Source of the DNA: Mesorhizobium sp.
GTDB taxonomy: Bacteria > Pseudomonadota > Alphaproteobacteria > Rhizobiales > Rhizobiaceae
NCBI RefSeq assembly: GCF_004963255.1
Contig: NZ_SUGA01000035.1
Location: 1 to 58,932, forward strand
Direction: 5' to 3'
Length of the DNA: 58,932 nucleotides
A model generated the notes under the pieces. The model was not told the DNA's origin and made no database searches. It saw only the letters and a program-made list of their open reading frames with translations. Shown here piece by piece: positions 1 to 7,224 of the stretch. The number at the start of each line of letters is the position of its first letter. The first letter of the stretch is position 1. The position numbers and the translations under genes were made by a program.

Positions 1-50
1 AAAAAACGCCCATCTGCCTCGTGCGCTAAATATCGGCTCCCGTGCAAAAC

Positions 51-200
51 CCTCCCTGTGGGAGAGGTCGGATTGCCCCGATTTGCCCTTCGCAAATCGG
101 CTGGCAATCCGGGTGAGGGGTAGCTTGGCGCCGGGCTGGAACACCCCTCATCCGTCTCGGCGCTGCGCGCCGATCCACCTTCTCCCGCAAGGGGAGAAGG
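51..200. repeat. Rhizobial intergenic palindromic repeat, copy 1
   Basis: GC-rich intergenic element. It opens with a small hairpin (CCTCCC-tgt-GGGAGG-like), passes through the phrase cacccctcatccgtc, and closes with CTTCTCCC-gcaa-GGGGAGAAGG. The same phrases recur at 30348-30491. Elements of this kind are common between genes in Mesorhizobium and relatives. It lies just upstream of the DUF1428 gene and could form RNA hairpins in its leader. The first 50 bases of the window hold nothing I recognise. Confidence 0.7.
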
Positions 201-230
201 GAAAGCCATGCCCAACCAAGGAGTTTCACC

Positions 231-584
231 ATGTCCTATGTCGACGGTTTCGTGATTGCCGTGCCGAAGGCAAATCTCGACGACTACAAGAAGCTGGCCA
301 ACACAGCGGGCCCGATATGGATGGAGCACGGCGCGCTCTCCTATGTCGAATGCATCGGCGACGACGTGCCGTATGGCGAGCTGACCTCGTTTCCGCGTGC
401 CGTGCAGGCGAAGGACGACGAGATCGTCATCTTCGCCTGGGTCGTCTACGAATCCAGACAGAGCCGCGACGCGGTCATGGCCAAGGTGATGGCCGATGAG
501 CGCCTCAAGATGGACTGGTCCGCCATGCCCTTCGATGGCAAGCGCATGATCTTCGGCGGCTTCCAGCCATTCATCGGGCTTTGA
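231..584 (+). CDS. DUF1428 domain-containing protein (YbaA-like)
   Basis: 117 residues, the usual length for this family of small single-domain cytosolic proteins with a dimeric alpha/beta barrel (ABM-like) fold. The family hallmark is visible: it begins MSYVDGFV, then has a VPKAN segment, a region rich in aromatic and acidic residues, and a terminal FGGFQPFI-like motif. The start is preceded by a good Shine-Dalgarno (aaggag, 7-8 nt upstream). Biochemical function is not established for the family. It stands alone, convergent with the TPR-sulfotransferase gene, and the two are separated by a long palindrome. Confidence 0.88.
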   Translation: MSYVDGFVIAVPKANLDDYKKLANTAGPIWMEHGALSYVECIGDDVPYGELTSFPRAVQAKDDEIVIFAWVVYESRQSRDAVMAKVMADERLKMDWSAMPFDGKRMIFGGFQPFIGL

Positions 585-595
585 AACTCGGCCTC

Positions 596-739
596 AAGCT
601 GGGTTGAGATTGAGGTCAGGCCGAGTCGAGAATGGTGGTTTCCGAGAACCGGAGCGGAGCGTACTTAAAGTACGTGAGCACCGGAAGCGCAGGGAACCGC
701 CGTTCGCAGGCCGGCCTCACCTCAATATCAGCCCAGCTT
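596..739. repeat. 144-bp long palindrome between convergent genes, copy 1
   Basis: The 28-nt outer arms (596-623 and 712-739) are complementary at 25 of 28 positions. Inner arms pair around a tacttaaagta-type centre near 666. A second element of the same length and core lies at 11234-11377, but with different outer-arm sequence that is again self-complementary. The right arm overlaps the last codons and stop (728-730) of the minus-strand sulfotransferase gene. The left arm therefore reads as a copy of the same Lys-Leu-Gly-stop ending. Position between two converging genes fits a bidirectional transcription stop or an RNA-stabilising hairpin. Confidence 0.85.
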
Positions 740-2362
740 ATCCAGCAGCGGCTTCAGCCGATCCCCATACCGTTTCCACAGATCGACCGAGCCCTGATAC
801 ATCGGCTGGCGCACCTGCGCGGCCGAAGCCGTGCGCACCGGCCGGTCCGTCTCGTGGAAGGACAGAACCTTGTCGTCCCAGGGCAGGCCGAGATGCGCCA
901 TCAGCGCCCGCGTCTGCCCTTCCTGGTCGGCGACGAAATCCTCATAACGCACATCGTGCACGACGCCCGGCAGCACCTTGTGCCAATGCGCCATGATGTC
1001 GGTGTAGAGGTTATGGAAATCCGCGAGCTCGCCAAGGTCGTAGCCATAGCGGTGGCTGTCGCCGCGGAAATGCACCTTGAAGATCGACAGGCACGTCGCC
1101 GCCGCGTCGCGCGCGCAATGGACGATCTTGGCCTTCGGCAGCATCATGTGCATGAAGCCGACCAGCATGAAGTTGCCCGGCATCTTGTCGGTGACATGGC
1201 GGTAGCCCGGATAGCGGCTATGCAGCATGTCGAGATACGCCTGACCGGCCTCGGCGAAGGCCTTGTCTGGCATACCGACGATCCCGGCGGGAAATCCACC
1301 CGGCATGCTCATCGGAAACTGCTTGCCGACGACCGTCTTTAGGATGCTCAACTCGCCGGCGCCATAGACCTGCGGATGGCTGGCGATGATCTGCTCGACC
1401 AGCGTGGTGCCGGAACGCGGCATGCCGACGACGAAGATCGGCGTGTCGTCTGAAATATCGCTTGTCCGGTGCTTCTCGAAGAAAGCCTTGTCGAAGGCCG
1501 CTTTCATCGCCTCGAATTCGCCGCGCGTGCGCACCGGATCGTAGTCGATACCCTGGCGGCGGATGGCATTGCCCTCGGCGAAATAGTCGAAAGCGCGGCC
1601 ATAGTCCTTGAGGTCGTCATTGACCTTGCCGAGACCGAAGGAAAGCTGCATGCGCGCGAGGCTGCCCTGTGGCGCCTTGGCATGCTCGGCCTCCATGCCG
1701 GCAAGCTCCTTGTCGCGTTCGGTCTGACGCTTGACCTGGGTCAAAAGCAGCCAGGCCTTGGCCATGCCGGGAACAACCGCCACCGCCTGCCGAGCAAGAT
1801 CGGCGGCTTCTTCGAGCTTGCCCTTCTCCATCATGGCCACGCCGAGTCCATAGAGCAGCTCGGCGTCCTTCGGCCGGATCGACAAGGACTCGCGGAACAG
1901 CTTGATCGCCTCATCCAGCCGCCCGGCCTCCTGCAGCGTTTCCGCAAGCCCAATGCGGGCGCGGACATGAAATGGGTTGCGGCCGATCGTGCCGCGAAAG
2001 ACCTCCTCGGCGGCGTCGAACTGGCCGAGCTGCTTCAGCGACGAGCCGAGATTGTCGCGCGCGGCCAGCTGGTCCGGCTTGATATCCACCGCGCCGCGAA
2101 AGAAATCGACCGCGGCGGCGACCCGGCCGAGGTCGCGCATGACGGTGCCCATATTGTTGAGGAAGTCGGCATTCCTGGGCTGCAGCGTCACCGACTGCTC
2201 GATGAGCTCGAGCCCCTCCTCGCTGCGGCCGGTCTGGTGCAGCAGCAGTCCGAGGAAGTGCAAGGCGGCGGCATGGTTTGGCTGCTGCCCCAGGACCTGC
2301 CGGTAGAGCGCCTCGGCTTCCTGACGGCGCCCGGCCTGGTGCAGCTGCAGCGCCCGTTGCAC
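728..2362 (-). CDS. TPR-repeat sulfotransferase family protein
   Basis: 544 residues from the GTG at 2362. The N-terminal half (about residues 1-230) is a series of tetratricopeptide repeats with the usual W/L-G-Y-A-F spacing, such as LHFLGLLLHQTGRSEEGLEL. The C-terminal half is a PAPS-dependent sulfotransferase fold: VVGMPRSGTTL is the 5'-phosphosulfate-binding loop, followed by an acceptor-binding region and a 3'-phosphate region near HCARDAAATCLSIF. The substrate is unknown; rhizobial homologues are often annotated only as tetratricopeptide/sulfotransferase. The reading frame stays open upstream of the GTG to an ATT at 2434 that would give the N-terminus I/M-NRDQRRAA, which resembles starts of related proteins, so translation may begin there. 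The 3' end runs into a long palindrome. Confidence 0.85.
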   Translation of the reverse strand: MQRALQLHQAGRRQEAEALYRQVLGQQPNHAAALHFLGLLLHQTGRSEEGLELIEQSVTLQPRNADFLNNMGTVMRDLGRVAAAVDFFRGAVDIKPDQLAARDNLGSSLKQLGQFDAAEEVFRGTIGRNPFHVRARIGLAETLQEAGRLDEAIKLFRESLSIRPKDAELLYGLGVAMMEKGKLEEAADLARQAVAVVPGMAKAWLLLTQVKRQTERDKELAGMEAEHAKAPQGSLARMQLSFGLGKVNDDLKDYGRAFDYFAEGNAIRRQGIDYDPVRTRGEFEAMKAAFDKAFFEKHRTSDISDDTPIFVVGMPRSGTTLVEQIIASHPQVYGAGELSILKTVVGKQFPMSMPGGFPAGIVGMPDKAFAEAGQAYLDMLHSRYPGYRHVTDKMPGNFMLVGFMHMMLPKAKIVHCARDAAATCLSIFKVHFRGDSHRYGYDLGELADFHNLYTDIMAHWHKVLPGVVHDVRYEDFVADQEGQTRALMAHLGLPWDDKVLSFHETDRPVRTASAAQVRQPMYQGSVDLWKRYGDRLKPLLDKLG

Positions 2363-2560
2363 ATAGGGATCGAGCGGGCTGGCCGTTCCCGGCTTGCCGC
2401 CCGCATTCGCCGCTCTTCTTTGATCTCTGTTAATGGGAAACCTGCCGTGTTTGTTGGTCCGCCGGACCTAAGCCATGCGGGCAAGAGATTCAAGGCTAAG
2501 CAACACCATGCGCATTGCGGTGTCCATACCCGCCTGTTGAGCCGGACAGCGCGTTGCTTC

Positions 2561-2953
2561 TCAGCAGGGCCCGTCGCCGACGATGCGATAGTCCGCCGCG
2601 CGCGCCTCGCATGCGTTCGGGAAGGTGCGCACTTGCCCATGGCGCCTGGCGCAGACCGGAGCGTATTCGCGTGTGCAGAATGTCTGCTCGCCGCCTCCAC
2701 CACCGCCGTCGCGGCAAGGGCCGTCACGCACGATGCGGTAGCCTTCCCTTTCGGCCAAGCAGGCATTGGCGAAGGTCTGGCGATCGCCGCCGCGCCGAGC
2801 GCAGACCGGTTGGTATTGCATGGTGCAGAGCTGCGGATGCGGCCTGGGCGGGCGCGGCCGGGGCCCATCGTCGACCACCACGGTACAGGCCGCCAGCAGC
2901 GCCGCGAGAATGAAAATGACCGGGCTCTGTCGACAAATCGCCAGCAAGCGCAT
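2561..2953 (-). CDS. Lipoprotein with two Kazal-like protease-inhibitor domains
   Basis: 130 residues. The N-terminus is a lipoprotein signal (charged MRLLAICR, hydrophobic core, lipobox LLAAC at about residues 19-23). A Pro-rich linker follows, then two tandem copies of a Kazal-like module of about 40 residues: LCTMQYQPVCARR...FANACLAEREGYRIVRDGPC and FCTREYAPVCARR...FPNACEARAADYRIVGDGPC-like. A Gly run separates them. Each has the YxPVC and N-A-C pattern of Kazal serine-protease inhibitors. The ATG at 2953 has a strong Shine-Dalgarno (ggaggag, 5 nt away), so the longer frame upstream is not used. Predicted to sit on the outer or inner membrane and block proteases in the periplasm; the target is unknown. 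It is monocistronic as far as can be seen. Confidence 0.8.
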   Translation of the reverse strand: MRLLAICRQSPVIFILAALLAACTVVVDDGPRPRPPRPHPQLCTMQYQPVCARRGGDRQTFANACLAEREGYRIVRDGPCRDGGGGGGEQTFCTREYAPVCARRHGQVRTFPNACEARAADYRIVGDGPC

Positions 2954-3402
2954 GTGTCCTCCTCCGTCCGGCACCCCCATGCCGACTCGCGATAGCCTCG
3001 CATTCCTCGCGGCAAACGCAACCATCGTTTGTGGCGCCGCCAAGCCCTTGGCCGACGGCCTCGCTCTGGCCCATGCTTGGCCCCTCTCTGGCCGATGACC
3101 CGTGCCGGCACGGGGTCTATCGAGGCCCAGCGTTGGACGCGCCGCAGGCCGCCCGCGACCGTCGTCTTGCAACCATCACGTTTCCGTGTAATAAATTTCC
3201 CCGTTCGGGCATTTGCGACCCGGAGAGCGGAACGTTTTGGACGACCTTTCCCCGATAAGTGTGAATCTCTGACAGCCCCGTTTTTCGGCGGGGGGTTTGA
3301 CCATGCGCGAATGCATGACCGCCGAAGCAACCACCGGGATTTGCCCAAGGCGCGAGGCAGCGGGCAAACCACAAGACTGACACGGGTGAAGGAGTTTCCC
3401 CA
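2954..3402. promoter_or_regulatory. Divergent intergenic region with cold-shock gene leader
   Basis: 449 bp without a gene, between the minus-strand Kazal lipoprotein and the plus-strand cold-shock gene. From about 3190 it holds a segment (3193-3226: aaatttcc..cgggc..tttgc..cccgga) that is repeated in related form upstream of the second cold-shock gene. A short C/G hairpin (about 3280-3298, CCCCG-tttttcgg-CGGGG) follows. This is consistent with the long structured 5' leaders typical of csp transcripts. No further gene is seen in 2954-3180. Confidence 0.5.
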
Positions 3403-3615
3403 ATGGCCCAGACCGGTACCGTAAAGTTCTTCAACGCCACCAAAGGCTTCGGCTTCATCACGCCGGATGGCGGCGCCAAGGACGTGTTCGTCCATATTTC
3501 CGCGATCGAGGCATCCGGCCTGCGCACGCTGGTCGACGGCCAGAAGGTCACCTTCGACGTCGAGCCGGACCGCATGGGCAAGGGCCCGAAGGCGGTCAAC
3601 CTGCGCGCCGCCTGA
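3403..3615 (+). CDS. cspA: Cold-shock protein, first of a tandem pair
   Basis: 70 residues, a single cold-shock (OB-fold) domain. RNP1 is KGFGFITPD and RNP2 is DVFVHISAI. These aromatic residues stack on single-stranded RNA, and such proteins act as RNA chaperones in the cytoplasm. Shine-Dalgarno aaggag lies 8 nt upstream of the ATG. A strong rho-independent terminator follows at 3697-3725, so this copy is probably transcribed alone. The second copy at 3853 is about 80 percent identical, so the pair is a recent or conserved duplication. The gene symbol indicates the family only. Confidence 0.95.
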   Translation: MAQTGTVKFFNATKGFGFITPDGGAKDVFVHISAIEASGLRTLVDGQKVTFDVEPDRMGKGPKAVNLRAA

Positions 3616-3696
3616 CCGGCGCAATCGCCTGTCCTTTGCGGATGCAATGATGCGGCAGGATCCTGAACGGGCTTTTGGACAGGCTCGAAATTGCGA

Positions 3697-3725
3697 AGGC
3701 GCGACCGAACCGTCGCGCCTTTTTC
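3697..3725 (+). terminator. Rho-independent terminator after first csp gene
   Basis: Perfect 9-bp stem AGGCGCGAC / GTCGCGCCT with a 6-nt loop, followed by five T. It separates the two cold-shock genes transcriptionally. Confidence 0.9.
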
Positions 3726-3789
3726 GCGCGCAAATGCTTGGATCGGCAGGCGAAAACTTTCTCTTGCCGATGACGCTAAAATAAAGGAC

Positions 3790-3821
3790 AAATTTCCTCT
3801 CGGGCAATTTGCCGGCCCGAG
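3790..3821 (+). promoter_or_regulatory. Leader hairpin of second csp gene
   Basis: Contains the perfect inverted repeat TCTCGGGC / GCCCGAGA around aatttgccg. The segment also matches 3193-3226 upstream of the first csp gene (shared aaatttcc, tcgggca, tttgc). It lies about 30-60 nt before the second csp start, so it may be a leader RNA structure or a promoter-proximal regulatory site. Confidence 0.5.
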
Positions 3822-3852
3822 ACTTGACTTGATGGGATCAAAGGAGTTTCCC

Positions 3853-4065
3853 ATGCCGCAGACCGGCACCGTCAAATTCTTCAACCATGCCAAGGGCTTC
3901 GGCTTCATCACGCCCGACGATGGCGCAAAGGATGTCTTCGTCCACATCTCGGCCGTGCAGGCGTCGGGCCTTCCCGGTCTTGAGGATGGGCAGAAAGTGA
4001 CATTCGACACCGAGCCGGACAAGCGCGGCAAGGGTCCGAAGGCCGTCAATCTGTCGATCGGCTAA
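3853..4065 (+). CDS. cspA: Cold-shock protein, second of a tandem pair
   Basis: 70 residues with intact RNP1 (KGFGFITPD) and RNP2 (DVFVHISAV). It differs from the first copy mainly in the loop after the third strand and at the C-terminus. Start chosen at 3853 because of the same aaggagtttccc ribosome-binding context as the first copy; a longer upstream frame has no such signal. RNA chaperone role inferred from the family. It has its own leader hairpin and is separated from the first copy by a terminator, so the two can be regulated independently. Confidence 0.95.
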   Translation: MPQTGTVKFFNHAKGFGFITPDDGAKDVFVHISAVQASGLPGLEDGQKVTFDTEPDKRGKGPKAVNLSIG

Positions 4066-4297
4066 GCCGGCTCCCGACGGATCCGACGGAGGCTTTTCAG
4101 GCGGGACCGCTCCCGCCCGGTATCGGGCTGTGCTCGATCCTCGAAAAACCGCCAGGCCTCGAAATCGCCAGGCCACGAAAAATCGATTACGCCGATTTCC
4201 GTTCAGCCTCCGTTCAGCCACGGTCTTCTATTAACCTTTGCTAAAGCCGGCTCGCATCCCCTGAAAAATGCACGGGCCGGCGCGAAGGAGACCGAAG

Positions 4298-4711
4298 ATG
4301 AACCGTTTTCTCAAGACCGCCATCCTGGGCGTTGGCATCGCCGCGACCACCCTGGCCACCTTCTCGAGGGCCAATGCCGACGACTGGCGTTGGCATCATC
4401 ATCGCCATCATAACGGCGACGCTCTTGCTGCCGGCGTTGTCGGCCTCGCGGCCGGCGCCCTGATCGGCAGCGCGCTCAGCAACCCCGGACCGCGCTATTA
4501 CGAACCGGCCTATGGTGACGACTACTATGTCGATCGGCCGGTGCGCCGCTACTACGTGCAGCAGCCGCGTGTCGTCTATGCCGACCGCTACGCAGAGCCG
4601 TGGACCCGCGGCTGGTATGAGTATTGCTCGGACCGCTACCGCACCTTCAACTCGCGTACCGGCACGTTCACCGGCAATGATGGCGAGCAGCATTTCTGCG
4701 TCGCCAACTAG
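4298..4711 (+). CDS. BA14K family protein
   Basis: 137 residues. The N-terminal signal peptide is MNRFLKTAILGV... with a cleavage site near ANADD. A His-rich patch (WRWHHHRHH) follows, then a small Gly/Ala hydrophobic segment (about residues 43-60), a Tyr-rich spacer, and the C-terminal BA14K motif WYEYCSDRYRTFNSRTGTF...HFC with two cysteines. BA14K proteins are small exported or envelope proteins of Brucella and rhizobia; the Brucella member is immunoreactive and lectin-like. ATG at 4298 has gaaggag upstream. A TTAA-N7-TAAA sequence at 4231-4245 resembles a CtrA site. A strong terminator follows. Confidence 0.9.
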   Translation: MNRFLKTAILGVGIAATTLATFSRANADDWRWHHHRHHNGDALAAGVVGLAAGALIGSALSNPGPRYYEPAYGDDYYVDRPVRRYYVQQPRVVYADRYAEPWTRGWYEYCSDRYRTFNSRTGTFTGNDGEQHFCVAN

Positions 4712-4748
4712 CCGGAGCTTCAGCAATCGCCTGGGTTCCCTGCCCAGA

Positions 4749-4779
4749 AAAGCGCCGCTTCCAGCGGCGCTTTTTCTTT
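4749..4779. terminator. Bidirectional terminator between BA14K and MBL genes
   Basis: Perfect stem AAGCGCCGC-ttcca-GCGGCGCTT, followed by TTTCTTT on the plus strand and by a shorter T run on the minus strand. It lies between the ends of the two convergent genes. Confidence 0.9.
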
Positions 4780-4788
4780 GCATGTGGG

Positions 4789-5430
4789 TCAGGTGAGAAA
4801 GGGATTGGTCCGCCGCTCGTCGCCGAAACGGCTGCCCGGTCCATGGCCGCAGATGAAACCGATATCGTCGCCAAGCGGCAGAAGCTTGTCCTTGATCGAG
4901 GCGATCAGCGCGGCGTGGTCGCCTCCAGGCAGATCGGTGCGGCCGATCGAGCCGCGGAACAGCACGTCGCCGACATGCGCGAATTTGGCCGCGCGGTTGT
5001 AGTAGACGACATGGCCCGGCGCGTGTCCCGGGCAATGCAGCACTTCGAACACGTGACTGCCGAAGGATACCGTCTCGCCTTCGCTGAGGAAGCGGTCCGG
5101 CACGCAGTTACGCACCGGATCGGTCAGGCCGAAGCGCTTGGCCTGGTTCTCGAGATTGGCAAGCAGCGGCTTGTCGGCTTCGTGCGGGCCGATAATGTCG
5201 ATGCCCAGCGCATCCTTCAACTCCATTGCGCCGCCGGCATGGTCGATATGGCCATGCGTTATCCAGATCGCGCCGGCCTTGATGGCATTGTCCTTCAGCG
5301 CCTTGAGCACCTGGTCAATATCGCCGCCCGGATCGACGACGACGCCGTTCTTGTCGTCCATGTCGAACAAAATGGTGCAGTTCTGCTGGAACGGCGTGAC
5401 CGGCACGATGCCGGCATTGAGCTGACCCAT
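4789..5430 (-). CDS. MBL-fold metallo-hydrolase (glyoxalase II-like)
   Basis: 213 residues. It has the metallo-beta-lactamase signature THGHIDHAGG (residues about 58-67), the downstream HCPGHAPGH ligand segment, the bridging aspartate in HVGDVLF, and the final histidine in ICGHGPGS. Length and motif order match the small glyoxalase II-like/YcbL group, which hydrolyse thioesters with two zinc ions in the cytosol. The actual substrate is not predictable. Start at 5430 is supported by aggaaag upstream. Just upstream lies a fragment of a repeat (5445-5470, gagcaattccaggaaaa) also found at 19217-19232 and 46903. Confidence 0.88.
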   Translation of the reverse strand: MGQLNAGIVPVTPFQQNCTILFDMDDKNGVVVDPGGDIDQVLKALKDNAIKAGAIWITHGHIDHAGGAMELKDALGIDIIGPHEADKPLLANLENQAKRFGLTDPVRNCVPDRFLSEGETVSFGSHVFEVLHCPGHAPGHVVYYNRAAKFAHVGDVLFRGSIGRTDLPGGDHAALIASIKDKLLPLGDDIGFICGHGPGSRFGDERRTNPFLT

Positions 5431-5546
5431 GGCTTTCCTTTCTCGAGCAATTCCAGGAAAAGTCCGAACCGCTCCGGTTGTCGCCCTGATGTAGACAGGG
5501 CGGCAGACGCCGTCCACTGCCGGCCGGCATAAATATCCCCGCAACG

Positions 5547-5572
5547 AAATGGGCGGCCGAAGCCGCCCATTT
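5547..5572 (-). terminator. Terminator with UUCG tetraloop after Gly/Ala-rich gene
   Basis: On the minus strand the stem AAATGGGCGGC / GCCGCCCATTT is closed by a ttcg tetraloop, giving an exceptionally stable 11-bp hairpin. It is the end of the gene at 5594-5911 and also insulates the MBL gene downstream. Confidence 0.8.
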
Positions 5573-5593
5573 GAAGGCCTGAAGCGACAGACC

Positions 5594-5911
5594 TTACTTC
5601 TTCATCGCACCCATGACCGCGCCGATGATGGCGGTCAGGATGGCGCCGCCGCCGGCGCCGCCGACGATGTTCGGAATGTTCAGCGCGCTGCCCAATCCGC
5701 CCGCAGCCGCGGCAGCCGCCGTCGGATCGACCGTACCGCCGCCGAGCAGGCTGCCCAGGATGGCCGCACCGCCGACGCCGCCGATTGCGCCGCCGAGGAT
5801 CTTGGGGAGCTGACCCAGTGCCGCCTGTTTCAGCGCCGCGCCGACCGCTTGGCCACCGATGATACCCGTAATCACCTGTATAACGATCGCAACAAGCGTG
5901 TTCGTATCCAT
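5594..5911 (-). CDS. Small Gly/Ala-rich membrane protein, function unknown
   Basis: 105 residues, not recognised as a named family. It is strongly hydrophobic, with glycine-zipper-like runs (VITGIIGGQAVGAAL, ILGGAIGGVGGAAILGSLLGGG) and two likely membrane-inserting helices at about 5-30 and 38-62. A third at about 80-102 ends in MKK. It has no signal peptide cleavage site. The composition is typical of pore-like or glycine-zipper membrane proteins, and a bacteriocin-like or toxin-like role cannot be excluded. Single gene with its own very stable terminator. Confidence 0.75.
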   Translation of the reverse strand: MDTNTLVAIVIQVITGIIGGQAVGAALKQAALGQLPKILGGAIGGVGGAAILGSLLGGGTVDPTAAAAAAGGLGSALNIPNIVGGAGGGAILTAIIGAVMGAMKK

Positions 5912-5999
5912 GTAACTAGTCCCTCCATAGCCGCCAGCCTCCTCGGGCCGACGCCATCATGAGACGCCGAATTGTTCGAAAGTCAAATGCGCAAAAGCT

Positions 6000-6031
6000 T
6001 AAATAAAAGGGGCGGCTGCAAAACCGCCCCT
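6000..6031 (-). terminator. Rho-independent terminator of ilvE
   Basis: Read on the minus strand: AGGGGCGG-ttttgcag-CCGCCCCT followed by TTTATTT. It lies directly after the ilvE stop codon. Confidence 0.9.
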
Positions 6032-6057
6032 ATAGCACAAAAAAGCTGTGACTATCG

Positions 6058-6951
6058 CTATTCTGCGGCGATGGCGTGCTTTGGTTGCACTGCAGCAGAA
6101 TAGTCGTTCATCAACGTCTTGGCGATCTCGCCGACCTCGAATCGGTATGGACCGATCTCCGAAACCGGTGTCACCTCGGCCGCGGTACCGGTCAGGAAGC
6201 ATTGCTCGAAACCTTCGAGCTCTTCCGGCATGATGGCGCGCTCGATCACTTCGAAACCACGGTCCTTCGCCAGGGCGATCACCGTGCGGCGGGTGATGCC
6301 GTCTAGGAAGCAGTCGGGCGTCGGCGTATGGATCTTGCCGTCCTTGACGAAGAAGATGTTGGCGCCGGTGGCTTCCGCCACCTGGCCGCGCCAGTCGAGC
6401 ATCATGGCGTCGGCATAGCCCTTGGCCTCGGCAGCATGCTTGGACAGCGTGCAGATCATGTAGAGGCCGGCGGCCTTGGACTTGGACGGCGCGGTGCGCG
6501 GATCTGGCCGGCGCCATTCGGCGACATCGAGGCGGATGCCCTTGAGTTTCTGCGCGGGGTCGAAATAGCTCGGCCACTGCCAGATGGCGATGGCGCAATT
6601 GATGCGGTTGTTCTGCGCCGAGACGCCCATCTGCTCGCTGCCGCGCCAGGCGATCGGACGCACATAGGCATCCTGGAAACCCTGTTTCTTCAAAAGCGTC
6701 CGGCAGGCCTCGTCGATCTCGGCGACCGGATAGGGAATCTTGAAGCCGAGCAGGCGTGCCGATTCATGCAGACGCTCATTGTGCTCGGTCAGCTTGAAGA
6801 TCTGGCCGCCATAGGCGCGCTCGCCCTCGAAGACGGCGCTGGCATAGTGCAGGCCATGGGTCAGCACATGGATCTTGGCGTCGGCCCATTTGACGAACTC
6901 GCCGTTCATCCAGATGAAGCCGTCCAGTTGATCGAAGGGAACGGATGCCAT
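6058..6951 (-). CDS. ilvE: Branched-chain amino acid aminotransferase
   Basis: 297 residues, class IV PLP-dependent aminotransferase. It catalyses the last transamination in Leu, Ile and Val synthesis. Visible motifs are the phosphate-binding start LTHGLHYASAVFEGERAY, the PLP-lysine region SKSKAAGLY (about residue 160), and the class IV signature EATGANIFFVKDGKI with the downstream LDGITRRTVI. Start at 6951 has a gggagg sequence about 8 nt upstream. It is divergent from the MarR-like gene, with 270 bp between them. The same ilvE-marR-response regulator order is familiar from other rhizobia. Confidence 0.93.
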   Translation of the reverse strand: MASVPFDQLDGFIWMNGEFVKWADAKIHVLTHGLHYASAVFEGERAYGGQIFKLTEHNERLHESARLLGFKIPYPVAEIDEACRTLLKKQGFQDAYVRPIAWRGSEQMGVSAQNNRINCAIAIWQWPSYFDPAQKLKGIRLDVAEWRRPDPRTAPSKSKAAGLYMICTLSKHAAEAKGYADAMMLDWRGQVAEATGANIFFVKDGKIHTPTPDCFLDGITRRTVIALAKDRGFEVIERAIMPEELEGFEQCFLTGTAAEVTPVSEIGPYRFEVGEIAKTLMNDYSAAVQPKHAIAAE

Positions 6952-7173
6952 GGAAACCTCCCGCGGGCGGGTGCCCGCAAATCGTTATGTTTTTTATAGC
7001 CTTCGTGCCGGCCCCATCACAGGATCCGAAGAGGATCCGAAACGCTGGCCAGTGCTTGGAAGCGTAGGCGGATATTCAATTCGTGGCAAACTCAGGAAGT
7101 TCCGGAAAAACGGCTTCCGCTTGCCTTTTCGTTCGCAATCCGCCGAAAAGCTTGTCAAAAATTATCATTGCCC

Positions 7174-7206
7174 GGGAATTACGTCAATAGTACTGACATA
7201 ATTCCC
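7174..7206. promoter_or_regulatory. Operator-like 33-bp inverted repeat upstream of petP
   Basis: Near-perfect dyad centred at 7190: GGGAATTA-c-GTCA-atagtac-TGAC-a-TAATTCCC. Length and symmetry fit a MarR-family dimer site. It ends about 16-19 bp before the MarR gene, so autoregulation of the petP-petR-kinase operon is likely. It lies 223 bp from the ilvE start and may not affect that gene. Confidence 0.7.
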
Positions 7207-7224
7207 GCCTCGCATGGAGAAATG

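Noticed and set aside
3117..4049. Large minus-strand protein overlapping both csp genes
   Set aside because: It exists only as the complement of two near-identical csp genes, has no domain and no ribosome-binding site.
4066..4120. Terminator after the second csp gene
   Set aside because: A GGCGGGA/TCCCGCC stem and a GGATCC-centred dyad are present, but neither has a proper T run; left unannotated.
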